DNA of 64,000 nt from JANQPX01 sp965222015 (GTDB taxonomy: Bacteria > Pseudomonadota > Alphaproteobacteria > Geminicoccales > Geminicoccaceae): positions 1 to 64,000 of the forward strand of contig CBDCTL010000024.1 of assembly GCA_965222015.1 (NCBI GenBank), given 5' to 3'. The position numbers were made by a program, and so were the translations under genes. The notes under the pieces are model-generated. The model worked only from the letters and a program-made list of their open reading frames with translations. It made no database searches and was not told where the DNA came from. This document shows, one piece after another, positions 44,380 to 52,338 of this stretch (positions are counted from its first letter, which is position 1; each line of letters starts with the position of its first letter).

Positions 44380-44450
44380 GCCTGCGTCACGGTGACTCAC
44401 CGTTGCAATTCCTGGTCGAATCAAGTGGTTGGCTGTGCTCCTCTTCAGCC

Positions 44451-46010
44451 ATGGCGATGGCTTCAAAATCCTGCGGCGACCAAGGGCTGCCCGACGATGT
44501 CGGCACATTGAAAGCGCTCGTCCAGGCCGAGCGGGTCGAGAACGACCGGCTGCGTGCGATCATCAAGGAGCTTCAGCAGTCGCAATTCGGTCGTCGCTCG
44601 GAGAAGATCGATCCGGAGCAGCTGAGGCTCACTCTCGGCGAGATTGAGCAAGCCGGCGCAGAAAAGGAAGCTGATGAGAAGAAGGATGACGCGACGCTGA
44701 AAGCGTCGCGCGGCAGAGACCGCCATGTCAACCGCGGGGCTCTACCAAAACACCTTCCGCGCATCGAGAATGTCATCGAGCCGACATCGACACTCTGTCC
44801 CTGCTGCGGTGGCTCCATGCATGTTATCGGCGAGGACACATCGGAACGGCTCGATGTCGTCCCGGCACAGTTCCATGTGATCGTGACCAAGCGACCGAAG
44901 TACGGTTGCCGGGCTTGCGAGAGCGCCGTTGTCCAGGCGCCGGCGCCGCCCTGGCTGATCGAAGGCGGGCTGCCGACGGAACAGCTGATCGCTCACGTGA
45001 TCGTCGGCCGCTATGCCGACCACCTGCCTCTTTATCGGCAGGCGCAGATCTACGCCCGACAGGGGATCGATCTCGATCGATCGACGCTTGCCGACTGGAC
45101 CGGCCGTGCCGCCTTCGAGCTCAGGCCGATCTATGAACGGCTGATCGAGCTCCTAAAAGGGTCGGCGAAGTTGTTCATGGATGAGACCCGAGCACCTGTT
45201 CTCGAACCCGGTCTTGGCAGAACGAAGGGCGGCTTCTTTTGGGCGATGGCCAGAGACGACCGGCCATGGGGTGGCAAGGATCCGCCGGTCGTCATTTATC
45301 ACTATGCGCCCGGCCGCGGCGGCGAGCATGCCCTTGCACACCTCGCCGGCTTCACCGGCACCCTGCAGGTCGACGGCTACAAGGCTTACAATAAGCTCTG
45401 CGATCCGAACCGCGAGGGCGGCGCCATTGCGCTCGCGTTCTGCTGGTCGCATGTCAGGCGCGCCTACTACAAAATCGCGCAAGGCGGTAACGCGCCGATC
45501 GCCGAGGAAGCCCTTCTCAGAATCCAACAACTCTACAGAATCGAGAAGGATATTCGTGGCCGGTCTCCGGATGAACGTCGCGCTGTCCGGCAAACCAGAG
45601 CTCGGCCGATCCTCGATGCACTTCACCCCTGGCTTCAGGATCAATTGGAACGGGTGTCGTCAGGATCGAAGATCGCCAAAGCGCTCCGCTACCCTCTCAA
45701 TCACTGGGATGGGCTCCTGCTCTATCTCGACGACGGCAGGATCGAGATCGACTCCAACACGGTCGAGCGTTCGATCCGGCCTTTGGCTCTATCGAGAAAA
45801 AACGCACTCTTCGGCTACCGAGACGCCGGCGGTGAGCGTTGGGCGATCCTCGCCTCGTTGATCGAAACGGCAAAGCTGAGCGGCATCAATCCAGAGGACT
45901 GGCTCACCGACGTCCTCACCCGGCTGGCAGGCGGTCATCGAATGCGCGACATCGACGATCTGCTGCCCTGGCACTGGCCATCCACAGAAAGCTTGGCGAA
46001 AGCCGCCTGA
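44451..46010 (+). CDS. tnpC: IS66 transposase TnpC
   Basis: A 519-residue DDE transposase. It has an N-terminal leucine-rich coiled coil (LKALVQAERVENDRLRAIIKELQQSQFGRRSEK), a zinc-finger-like CPCCGGSMHVIGEDTSE...YGCRAC, then the core with LFMDETRAPVLEPGLGRTKGG (Asp), LQVDGYKAYNKL (Asp) and IEIDSNTVERSIRPLALSRKNALFGYRDAGGERWA (Glu). Starting at 44403 would add 16 residues without a better ribosome site. Confidence 0.93.
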   Translation: MAMASKSCGDQGLPDDVGTLKALVQAERVENDRLRAIIKELQQSQFGRRSEKIDPEQLRLTLGEIEQAGAEKEADEKKDDATLKASRGRDRHVNRGALPKHLPRIENVIEPTSTLCPCCGGSMHVIGEDTSERLDVVPAQFHVIVTKRPKYGCRACESAVVQAPAPPWLIEGGLPTEQLIAHVIVGRYADHLPLYRQAQIYARQGIDLDRSTLADWTGRAAFELRPIYERLIELLKGSAKLFMDETRAPVLEPGLGRTKGGFFWAMARDDRPWGGKDPPVVIYHYAPGRGGEHALAHLAGFTGTLQVDGYKAYNKLCDPNREGGAIALAFCWSHVRRAYYKIAQGGNAPIAEEALLRIQQLYRIEKDIRGRSPDERRAVRQTRARPILDALHPWLQDQLERVSSGSKIAKALRYPLNHWDGLLLYLDDGRIEIDSNTVERSIRPLALSRKNALFGYRDAGGERWAILASLIETAKLSGINPEDWLTDVLTRLAGGHRMRDIDDLLPWHWPSTESLAKAA

Positions 46011-46457
46011 TCAGCCGGCGCTCAGTCTGGCCACATCAACCTCGGTGGCCTCGCTGGTATCGGCGTAGACTTCTTCCTTGATCAGCTTCGATGTCACACT
46101 GTTCAGATACCGACGGAGCTCCTTGTCCAGCGCTTCGAACTCGGGCCACAGCACCTCGTTGCAAAACGACTGCGGCAGCCTCACCACAACCGTCGTCCGC
46201 CGCTGCCGCTTGTAGCGATAGGGATCGAGCCCGTAGCGACGACAGAGTGCCAAAAACAAGCGCCTCGACCATTCGTCACCAAGCGAAAACTGGATCTCGA
46301 CCGGCGGCTCGCTGGCTTGCTGCTTCGCCAAACGCGTCCGCAGACGTTCCAGCGCGGCCTCTGCCGCATCCCGCTCACCCAGCGTCCCAGCACCCGCATA
46401 AAGCGCCTCGATCTTGCGAAGCTTCTCCTGAAGCCCGGCCCCAATCGGCATGACCAT
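46011..46457 (-). CDS. Passenger gene of the IS66 element, DUF2786-like
   Basis: A 148-residue leftward gene whose stop meets the tnpC stop and which lies wholly within the element ends. The N-terminal helix EKLRKIEALYAGAGTLGERDAAEAALERLRTRLAKQQ resembles the DUF2786 start. The middle part (EWSRRLFLALCRRYGLDPYRYKRQRRTTVVVRLPQSF) is basic. Function is unknown. Intact frame and convergent position suggest it travels with the element. Confidence 0.7.
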   Translation of the reverse strand: MVMPIGAGLQEKLRKIEALYAGAGTLGERDAAEAALERLRTRLAKQQASEPPVEIQFSLGDEWSRRLFLALCRRYGLDPYRYKRQRRTTVVVRLPQSFCNEVLWPEFEALDKELRRYLNSVTSKLIKEEVYADTSEATEVDVARLSAG

Positions 46458-47108
46458 CCCCGTTGAAAAACGTCATGCCGTGAATAGCACCGATCACCAC
46501 CGGCCGAAGCCCCAACGTCAACACAAACTTAGCGTGTGATCGGAACAGCGCTTACGGTTCTTCGGTCAAGATGGCGGCGGTTCAAGGGTCGACCGGCCGG
46601 CGTCTCCAAGGAACGGATGATCAAATATCGGGCGCTTAAGGCCGACTGCCTGGTTTGCCCCCTCAAGTCCCGATGCTGTCCGAAGACAGCAACGCGCACC
46701 GTTCTCCGCTCGATTCACGAAGGCGCAAGAGACATGGCCCGAGAGATCGCCAAGACCGATGCCGGCGAGGCGTCAAAGCGCGATCGCAAGAAAGTCGAGA
46801 TGCTCTTCGCCCACCTGAAGCGCATCCTGAGGCTGGGGCGACTTCGCCTGCGCGGACCATGCGGCGCAAGTGATGAATTCCTCCTCGCCGCCACCGCCCA
46901 GAACCTCCGAAAGCTCGCAAAACTTCGACCGAAACTCGAAACTTTTGGCCAAATGGCATAACGAACAGCAAGCGATCATCGAGCGGCGGCTCGCAACAAG
47001 CATAAATCGGGCATCAACCCGATCGAGAGCCCATGACAGCATCCTGCATCCGCACCAGGGCTTTCAAATCATGCCGACTTTTTCATCAAAATCGACCCGG
47101 AGCAGCCG

Positions 47109-47581
47109 CTAGAGCTTTGGGGTCGGCGGCATTTCACGAGCACTTTCGTCGGAGCGCATTGCCTTCACGACGGCTTCGAACTGCTCCTCGAACTTCTCGT
47201 TGTCATGCTCCCAGCCCTTGAAGTCGATCGCTAAGCGGGATCGCACCTGGCGGGCTTTTCCGCTCTCCCATCCATCGAAGAGATAGCCGTCGAGATCTAG
47301 AGGAATCAGCGACAGGATCTTGTGCCCGCGCTCTTTCATCAGCCGCCTCTCTTTCTCAAACGCTGTGTCGAGCTCATAGCTCCTTCAAAGTCGGCTCCGT
47401 AAAGGTTGGCGTTACTGAAGGTGGCCTTTTCAAGATTGGCCCCAATAAGTCTAGCCTCTTCTAGCTCGGCCCCTCTAAGGAAGGCCGAGCTATTTCGATC
47501 CTCCTCTAACCAGTTGTTCCAAGTCTCAGCACCCCGATTCAGGATATTCAAATGCTCTTCATCTACCATCGCTCTGCCCAA
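47109..47581 (-). pseudogene. Decayed pentapeptide-repeat/TIR-domain protein
   Basis: The upstream part (47339-47581) reads MGRAMVDEEHLNILNRGAETWNNWLEE followed by three to four pentapeptide repeats (AELEEARLIGANLEKATFSNANLYGADFEGA), then a stop. The downstream part (47109-47339) reads LIPLDLDGYLFDGWESGKARQVRSRLAIDFKGWEHDNEKFEEQFEAVVKAMRSDE, which resembles the C-terminal end of bacterial TIR-domain proteins that follow pentapeptide repeats. The TIR core with its catalytic Glu is missing, so an internal deletion fused the two ends. Presumed remnant of an NAD-cleaving or defence-type gene. That role is inference. Confidence 0.6.
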
Positions 47582-47752
47582 GCTTGTCTCAGCTCGGGTG
47601 TAGTCGACGCGGAGACTCTGAGCAATTCCAAGCCTTCCGGCGGCAGTGGGGTCTTGCTTCGATACAGAAATTTGTTGAGTTCCCGGTAGGAACGCTCACT
47701 GCTGAGCGCCCCCCGGACAGTTCCCAGCGAGCGGCACTCCCGCACTGGGCTA

Positions 47753-49116
47753 CTACTTCGCGTATCTGGCGGCAAACCGGTCTTGAGGCCAGGGGTGAAG
47801 GATCCGAGGTTTGGAGAGCCAGTCATTCGCCAGCTTCTCTGCCCGCCGCCAGTCGAAGCGATCCTTTTGGCTACGCCGCCGAAGCGAGCGCACCCAAAGA
47901 CGCGTGATGTGGTGGCGGAACACACCAAGGACCGGCCCGTTGGTCGGGACGGCATGGTAGGCAAAGTAGCCGTTGACGACCTGCCTCAGCCACTGGCCCT
48001 GCTCGGGGATCGGCTGGTGCCTGCGTCGTCGTAGTTCCTCCTTGATCTCCTTGAGCTTGGCCCGTAAGCGATCGCGCCGGGTTTTCCGCCTGATGACGAA
48101 GTTCCCGAAGCGACTGCGACCGCAGATCGGGGTAAAGCCCAGGAAATTGAAGGTCTCCGGTTTGCCCAATCCCCTTCCCGCTCGGTTCGGTGCCGCAAAG
48201 CGACCGAATTCGAGCAGCCGGGATTTGGCCGGATGTAACGACAACGCAAAGTCCTCAAACCGCTCGCGCATCTCGCCCAAGAAGCGACGGGCGTCGGCCT
48301 CCTGTTCGAAACCGACGACAATGTCGTCGGCAAGCCTCTGGATGATCATGTCGCCCGTGGCTTCGCGCCGTCGCCAGCGCTCGGCCCAGAGATCGAACAC
48401 ATAGTGGAGATAGACGTTGGCGAGCAACGGTGAAATCACCGAGCCCTGACCGGTGCCCATCTCACCGGACGTGACGATCCCATCTTCCGGGACACCTGCC
48501 TTCAGCCATTTCTGGATCAGGCGGATGATGCGTCGATCGCCGATCCGATGTGCCAGGAAACGAACCAGCCATGATTGACTGACTGAATCGAAAAACGATC
48601 GGATCCCCCCGCCTGCAGGCCGAAAGGCCGAAGGTCGGGCTTGTCGTGCCGGATCTTCGAAGCTTCGCTCCTGCAGACCGGGATATCGGCGTCTAGAATG
48701 AAGTTCACCTTGCGGCGCGAGATCCCCACGATCAGCGCATCAAGCGCGTCATGCGGACCTCGCTTGGGCCGGAACCCATAGCTGAACCCGGGGAACTCTT
48801 CCTCGTAGATCACGTTCAGCACCGCCACGGTCGCCTTTTGGACAACCCTGTCCTCCAAGGCAGCGACCGCGAGTGGGCGCTCACGCCCGTCAGGCTTCGG
48901 GATCATCCGTCGCCTGGAGGACTGCGCCCGATACGCTCCACGGTGAAGTCGGGCATGCAGGTCGGTGAGCCTGGGCTCAAGATCGACCTGATAGTCCTCC
49001 CATGTCAGCCCGTCCACGCCGGGAGCGGCATCACGTCTGAGCGCGAAGAACGCTTCCCGAAACGGTCGAGCGCTTGTGACAAGTTTGCCCGGCCCTGCGT
49101 CCGGCACATGCTGCAC
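47753..49116 (-). pseudogene. Group II intron reverse transcriptase/maturase, interrupted
   Basis: The N-terminal RT part (APGVDGLTWEDYQ, RMIPKPDGRERPLAVAALEDRVVQKA, YGFRPKRGPHDALDAL) runs to FILDADI at about 48684. A 76-bp palindromic element (net +80 bases) shifts the frame. The protein resumes RSFFDSVSQSWLVRFLAHRIGDRR...GTGQGSVISPLLANVYLHYVFD. The catalytic box reads RLADD where YADD is expected. The X/maturase part ends PRILHPWPQDRFAARYAK. Both the frameshift and the Tyr-to-Leu change argue against activity. The true start is upstream and unclear. Confidence 0.85.
48608..48683 (+). repeat. 76-bp palindromic element, copy 3 (in group II intron RT)
   Basis: Same ends as copy 1 (CCCGCCTGCAG... 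and ...CTCCTGCAGACCGGGA) but diverged in the centre (AAGGCCGAAGGTCGGGCTTG) and one base shorter. The target duplication is eroded. The net gain of 80 bases destroys the RT frame after ILDADI. Read in the RT direction the insert gives PVCRSEASKIRHDKPDLRPF. Confidence 0.82.
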
Positions 49117-49598
49117 TCCCCCGTGTTCCTTTCAGTCCCCGTCCTTCGCTCCACCGGCTCCGCCGCCGGTTGCACGGCTTTGTTCACAGGTTTCGTCGCT
49201 ACTACGACGGAGTCAGGCTTCTCACGACCGTTCATCATCGGCTGCGGCTCCTCACCTTCCCGATACGGACCAATCGGACGCATGCCCTCTTGGCCAGTCA
49301 TGAGATCTCCCAGTTCCCGAACAAGGAGCGTCGGCACATGCCAGGATCTCCGACCACGCCGGGCCGACAAGGCGCTCGCGCTCACGCGCCAGATCGTGTT
49401 GCCTTCCGCTAGCAGCAAAGCCTCGGCACCCGAAACCATGCCAATTCCGTGGTTCAATGGCTGGCCTGTGCCATCCCCTACCGACGCTTCGCCGACACCC
49501 TCACGAGTGACTGCGCACGGCTCGGGGCCAATGTGGATCGCTACTCCTTCATTGCAGTGGACTTCCAACACCTACTCCTTGCCAGTCTCCTGGCGCAC

Positions 49599-49813
49599 GC
49601 CGCTTGCGGACATTGACCGCGGTGCTCCAATCGGTGAGCCGGCGCCACTCCCAATCCGCCCGGTCATGGGGATAGTCCGACACTTGCCACCAGCGGCCCT
49701 GCTCGAGGCAGGCGATGCGCCAGCACGCCATGGACGCCAACCTCGGAGGCCTTGGGAAAGCGGTCGTCGCCCGGGATCATGGCGTCGACCAGGCCGATCA
49801 GGACATCACTCAT
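49599..49813 (-). pseudogene. Gene start cut by the group II intron (gluconate-dehydrogenase-subunit-3-like)
   Basis: ATG 49813 reads MSDVLIGLVDAMIPGDDRFPKASEVGVHGVLAHRL, resembling the N-terminus of gluconate 2-dehydrogenase subunit 3-type proteins. A stop follows after about 15 more residues and the intron 5' end lies at 49598. Another frame (IACLEQGRWWQVSDYPHDRADWEWRRL) is open across the junction, so one frameshift is likely. Identification is tentative. Confidence 0.4.
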
Positions 49814-49846
49814 GCTTGCCTCGATTGCACCAGATGTCGATGGGCC

Positions 49847-50233
49847 TCAGTTGGCCACGGCGGCCGTCGTCGTTCTTCCCGAGGCGAGCGGGCGGTAGTA
49901 GACGAACGACGGATCGCCGGAAGGATTGGTGTAGACGCCCTCGATCGTGTCATCGTCGAGCCGCTCGAACTCCCAGATCCCCGCGTAATTCTCGTGGGTG
50001 AACAGGCCTTCGGTCGTGCCCTCGATGTCCCACTTCCAGCAATCGCGCTGTCGGCAGGACTGGACGTAGCAGTAGGTGATGGTTTTCTCGTCGTGGACGA
50101 CCATCACCGTGTAGGTCGTTCGGCCGGTGATGCTCTGCCAGGTGCCGGAGAACTTTCTGTCGGCGGCAAGGGTGACGTCGCCAAGGACGCTGACAAGGAA
50201 ACATGCCGCCGCCGCTGTCTTCAGGGTGCTCAT
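49847..50233 (-). CDS. Small exported protein of unknown function
   Basis: A 128-residue protein with a clear signal peptide (TLKTAAAACFLVSVLGDVTLAAD) and a beta-rich mature part (KFSGTWQSITGRTTYTVMVV, two cysteines in CYVQSCRQRDC, GIWEFERLDDDTIEGVYTNPSG). The lipocalin-like GTW start is suggestive but not conclusive. It sits between the intron and the sugar ABC operon. Confidence 0.7.
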   Translation of the reverse strand: MSTLKTAAAACFLVSVLGDVTLAADRKFSGTWQSITGRTTYTVMVVHDEKTITYCYVQSCRQRDCWKWDIEGTTEGLFTHENYAGIWEFERLDDDTIEGVYTNPSGDPSFVYYRPLASGRTTTAAVAN

Positions 50234-50347
50234 GATATCCTCCTTTCACGGGTCTCTTCCCTGCCGTCTTTGGCCTCGACGGCGCAGGTACCCCAATGGC
50301 TGCTGGTCAGCGGCAGGTTGTCGATATCCGCCATGACAGCTTTCCCC

Positions 50348-51319
50348 TCATTCGCGACGACGGTTCAGCCCGAAGGACAGAGCGAGCACGAGGAAGACGA
50401 GGACGCCGATCCCGACCTGCTGCCAGAAGAAGTTCCAGCCGATCAGCAGCAGGCCGTTTCGCGTCACCGCCAGCAGAAACACTCCGAGCAGCGTGCCCAG
50501 CACGCTGGGGCGACGGTCGGTGCTGAGCGCCGTGCCGATGAAGGTCGCGCCGATCGCATCGAGGAGATAGGCGTTGCCGGAGAGCGGCACATAGGATTTG
50601 ACTGTGGCCGAAAGGAGAATGCCGGCGATGCCAGAAAGGAAGGCCGAGGCGATGTAGACGATGGAGAGCTGCACCGGCACGCGCACGCCGGAATACCTGG
50701 CGACGCCGGGCTGGGCGCCGATTGCGCGCACATAGCGGCCGAACGCGCCATGATGCAGCGCGAGATAGACGCCGACGGCGCAGACGATGAGCACGACGAC
50801 CGGTGTCGGGATGCCCAGGAGGCCGGTCCTGGAGATGGCTTCGAAGGTCGGCGCGAACTCGGCGCGGGTCAGATAGATCGGCTGGCCTCCGCGACTCGCC
50901 AGCTGCTGGGTGCTCTGCCCGATGAACAGGATGCCGAGCGTGGCGAGAAAAGGGTTGATGTTCAGCCGGTTGATCAACGCGGCGTTCAGCATCCCCACGC
51001 AAAGAGCGGCACTCAGGCCGCCTGCGATGCCCAACACACCCGAAAAGCCCGCGGCCAGCAGCATGATGAAGACCATCGACGACATGTCCACCGACACGCC
51101 GACCGAGAGATCGATGCCGCCCGATGCGATCACGATGGTCATGCCGAGCGCGATGATCGCCAGCAGGACGACCTTGTTGACGGTGAGATTGATGAAGTTC
51201 TGGAGGGACAGAAATCCTTCCGCCGAAATCGAGAAGAAGACGATCAGGGCGACGAAGGCGACCAGCACCGTGTAGTTGGCGAGCGGGGGGATTTTGGCGC
51301 GAAGCGGAACGGAGGCCAT
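50348..51319 (-). CDS. RbsC-type sugar ABC permease (second)
   Basis: A 323-residue BPD_transp_2 permease with eight or more spans and the family motif ALGMTIVIASGGIDLSVGVSVDMSS plus NRLNINPFLATLGILFIGQS. ATG 51319 (MASVPLRAKIPP) begins 8 bases after the preceding permease gene. Works with the ATPase and the binding protein upstream in the operon to import a sugar or sugar-like ligand. Confidence 0.92.
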   Translation of the reverse strand: MASVPLRAKIPPLANYTVLVAFVALIVFFSISAEGFLSLQNFINLTVNKVVLLAIIALGMTIVIASGGIDLSVGVSVDMSSMVFIMLLAAGFSGVLGIAGGLSAALCVGMLNAALINRLNINPFLATLGILFIGQSTQQLASRGGQPIYLTRAEFAPTFEAISRTGLLGIPTPVVVLIVCAVGVYLALHHGAFGRYVRAIGAQPGVARYSGVRVPVQLSIVYIASAFLSGIAGILLSATVKSYVPLSGNAYLLDAIGATFIGTALSTDRRPSVLGTLLGVFLLAVTRNGLLLIGWNFFWQQVGIGVLVFLVLALSFGLNRRRE

Positions 51320-51327
51320 GTCGGTTC

Positions 51328-52338
51328 TCAGCCTCCGTCCGACGGCCGGGCAAAGGAGGTCGCGGCGACGACCAGAAGGATCAGGGCGCCCTGAACGCCA
51401 TTCACCCAATAGCTGGAGACGCCGGACAGCTGGAAGCCGTTGGCCAGGAAGCCGATGAACAGGGCGGCCATCAGCGTGCCGCCAATGGTCGGCACGAGAC
51501 GCCTCGAAAACACCGTCCCCAGCAGGGCGGCCGCCAGGATCGGCAGGAGCAGGAGGCCGGTTCCCGGTGTCGACGCCGACAGGCGCGAGACGATCAGAAT
51601 GCTGGCGACGCCGGCCGCAAGGCCCGAGAACAGAAAGGATGTCGCCTGATAGAGCCCGACGTCGATGCCCGCCGCCCGTGCGGCCTCGGGATGGCTGCCG
51701 ACGGCGTAGAGCCTGAGCCCGAACCGGCTGAAATGGATGATGGCGGTCATGACAAGCGAGACGATGATCAGGCACCAGGCCAGCGCCGAGATGCCGAGAA
51801 AGCTGCCGCCCACCAGGATGTTCAAGAGCGGCGAGGATGCGCTGACCACGGTGTTTTCCGTCAGGATCAGCTCGGCGCCGGCGGCGATGTTCATGACAGC
51901 GAGCGTCGCGAGAAGGGGCAGAATGCCGAGCCAGACCACGGCCACCGCATTCAAGGCGCTGACGGCAAAGCCGGTCAAAAGGGTGGCGACGACGGCCACC
52001 GCATCCGGGTAGCCTGCCTTCGCCAGAGTTGCGTAGACCGCCGCGCAGAGACCGGCATTCGCGGCGATGGACAGGTCGATTCCACCGGTCTGAACGTCTG
52101 TGCCGGTGCCGATGAACACCACGGTCATGCCATAGGCGAGCACGCCGAGAATCGCCGACTGCTCGATCACGTTCAGAATGTTGAAGGTGGAGGTAAAGCC
52201 GCGTGCGGTGAGCGCGAAATAGATGAGGATAAGCGCAAACGCCCCAAACGCGCCGAGGCGGACGAAGAGCGCCGCAAGCGCCTTTTGATCGAAGCCCCGC
52301 GCCGCCGATTCAGCGGTCACGGTCTCACCCGTGCTCAC
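51328..52338 (-). CDS. RbsC-type sugar ABC permease (first)
   Basis: A 336-residue permease with YGMTVVFIGTGTDVQTGGIDLSIAANAGL and WLGILPLLATLAVMNIAAGAELIL. Two different RbsC-like permeases imply a heterodimeric channel, unlike the RbsC homodimer. Overlaps the ATPase gene stop by 4 bases. Confidence 0.92.
   Translation of the reverse strand: MSTGETVTAESAARGFDQKALAALFVRLGAFGAFALILIYFALTARGFTSTFNILNVIEQSAILGVLAYGMTVVFIGTGTDVQTGGIDLSIAANAGLCAAVYATLAKAGYPDAVAVVATLLTGFAVSALNAVAVVWLGILPLLATLAVMNIAAGAELILTENTVVSASSPLLNILVGGSFLGISALAWCLIIVSLVMTAIIHFSRFGLRLYAVGSHPEAARAAGIDVGLYQATSFLFSGLAAGVASILIVSRLSASTPGTGLLLLPILAAALLGTVFSRRLVPTIGGTLMAALFIGFLANGFQLSGVSSYWVNGVQGALILLVVAATSFARPSDGG

Larger units (their letters stand above)
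43534..46555 (+). mobile_element. IS66-family element with tnpA-tnpB-tnpC and a passenger gene, complete
   Basis: Terminal inverted repeats GTAAGCGCTGTTC (43534-43546) and GAACAGCGCTTAC (46543-46555), with the 8-bp target duplication GGTTCTTC on both sides (43526-43533 and 46556-46563). Length 3022 bp. Both the GTAA start and the 8-bp duplication are IS66 hallmarks. All three transposition genes are intact. An extra leftward gene fills the right end. Confidence 0.97.
42546..46961 (+). pseudogene. IS1182-type transposase, halves on either side of an IS66 element
   Basis: The left half (42546-43533) has MMGRQASPEQLFYDFRLDDHVPADHLLRQIDRF, IGRPSVDPELMIRMLLIGYCYGIRSERRL, VDASLIQADANKQ and LAGDSAYGAAEMLGWLVE. 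The right half resumes after 46563 with SRWRRFKGRPAGVSKERMIKYRALKADCLVCPLKSRCC, then KVEMLFAHLKRILRLGRLRLRGPCGASDEFLLAATAQNLRKLAK. Joined at the 8-bp duplication GGTTCTTC, the protein reads CPAGKVLRSRWRRFKGRPAG without a gap. About 75-80 percent identical by eye to the copy at 59257-60722. Confidence 0.88.
42458..47098 (+). mobile_element. IS1182-type element no. 1, split by an IS66 insertion
   Basis: Approximate terminal inverted repeats are seen: GACCGATTTTGATGAAAAAG at about 42458 and, inverted, CTTTTTCATCAAAATCGACC at about 47079-47098. The single transposase gene is interrupted at 43533 by a complete IS66 element. Removing that element and one copy of its 8-bp duplication restores one frame. 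Exact ends and target duplication were not resolved. Confidence 0.8.
47680..49598 (-). mobile_element. Group II intron, nearly full length, with broken maturase
   Basis: Read leftward, the intron begins with the canonical GTGCGCC (49598-49592). A structured leader and a reverse-transcriptase gene follow. It ends with a domain V hairpin (47719-47751, AGCCCAGTGCGG...CGCTGGGAACT), the CGGGGGGCG run and a domain VI-like stem ending near 47680 in CCTACC. Intron ends are inferred from consensus. The RT is split by a palindromic element. Confidence 0.82.

Noticed and set aside
49715..51394. 559-codon rightward open frame, with similar ones at 52827-54050 and 56489-57955
   Set aside because: Antisense to the sugar importer permease, its ATPase and the GlxA-type regulator. 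No credible start or domain.
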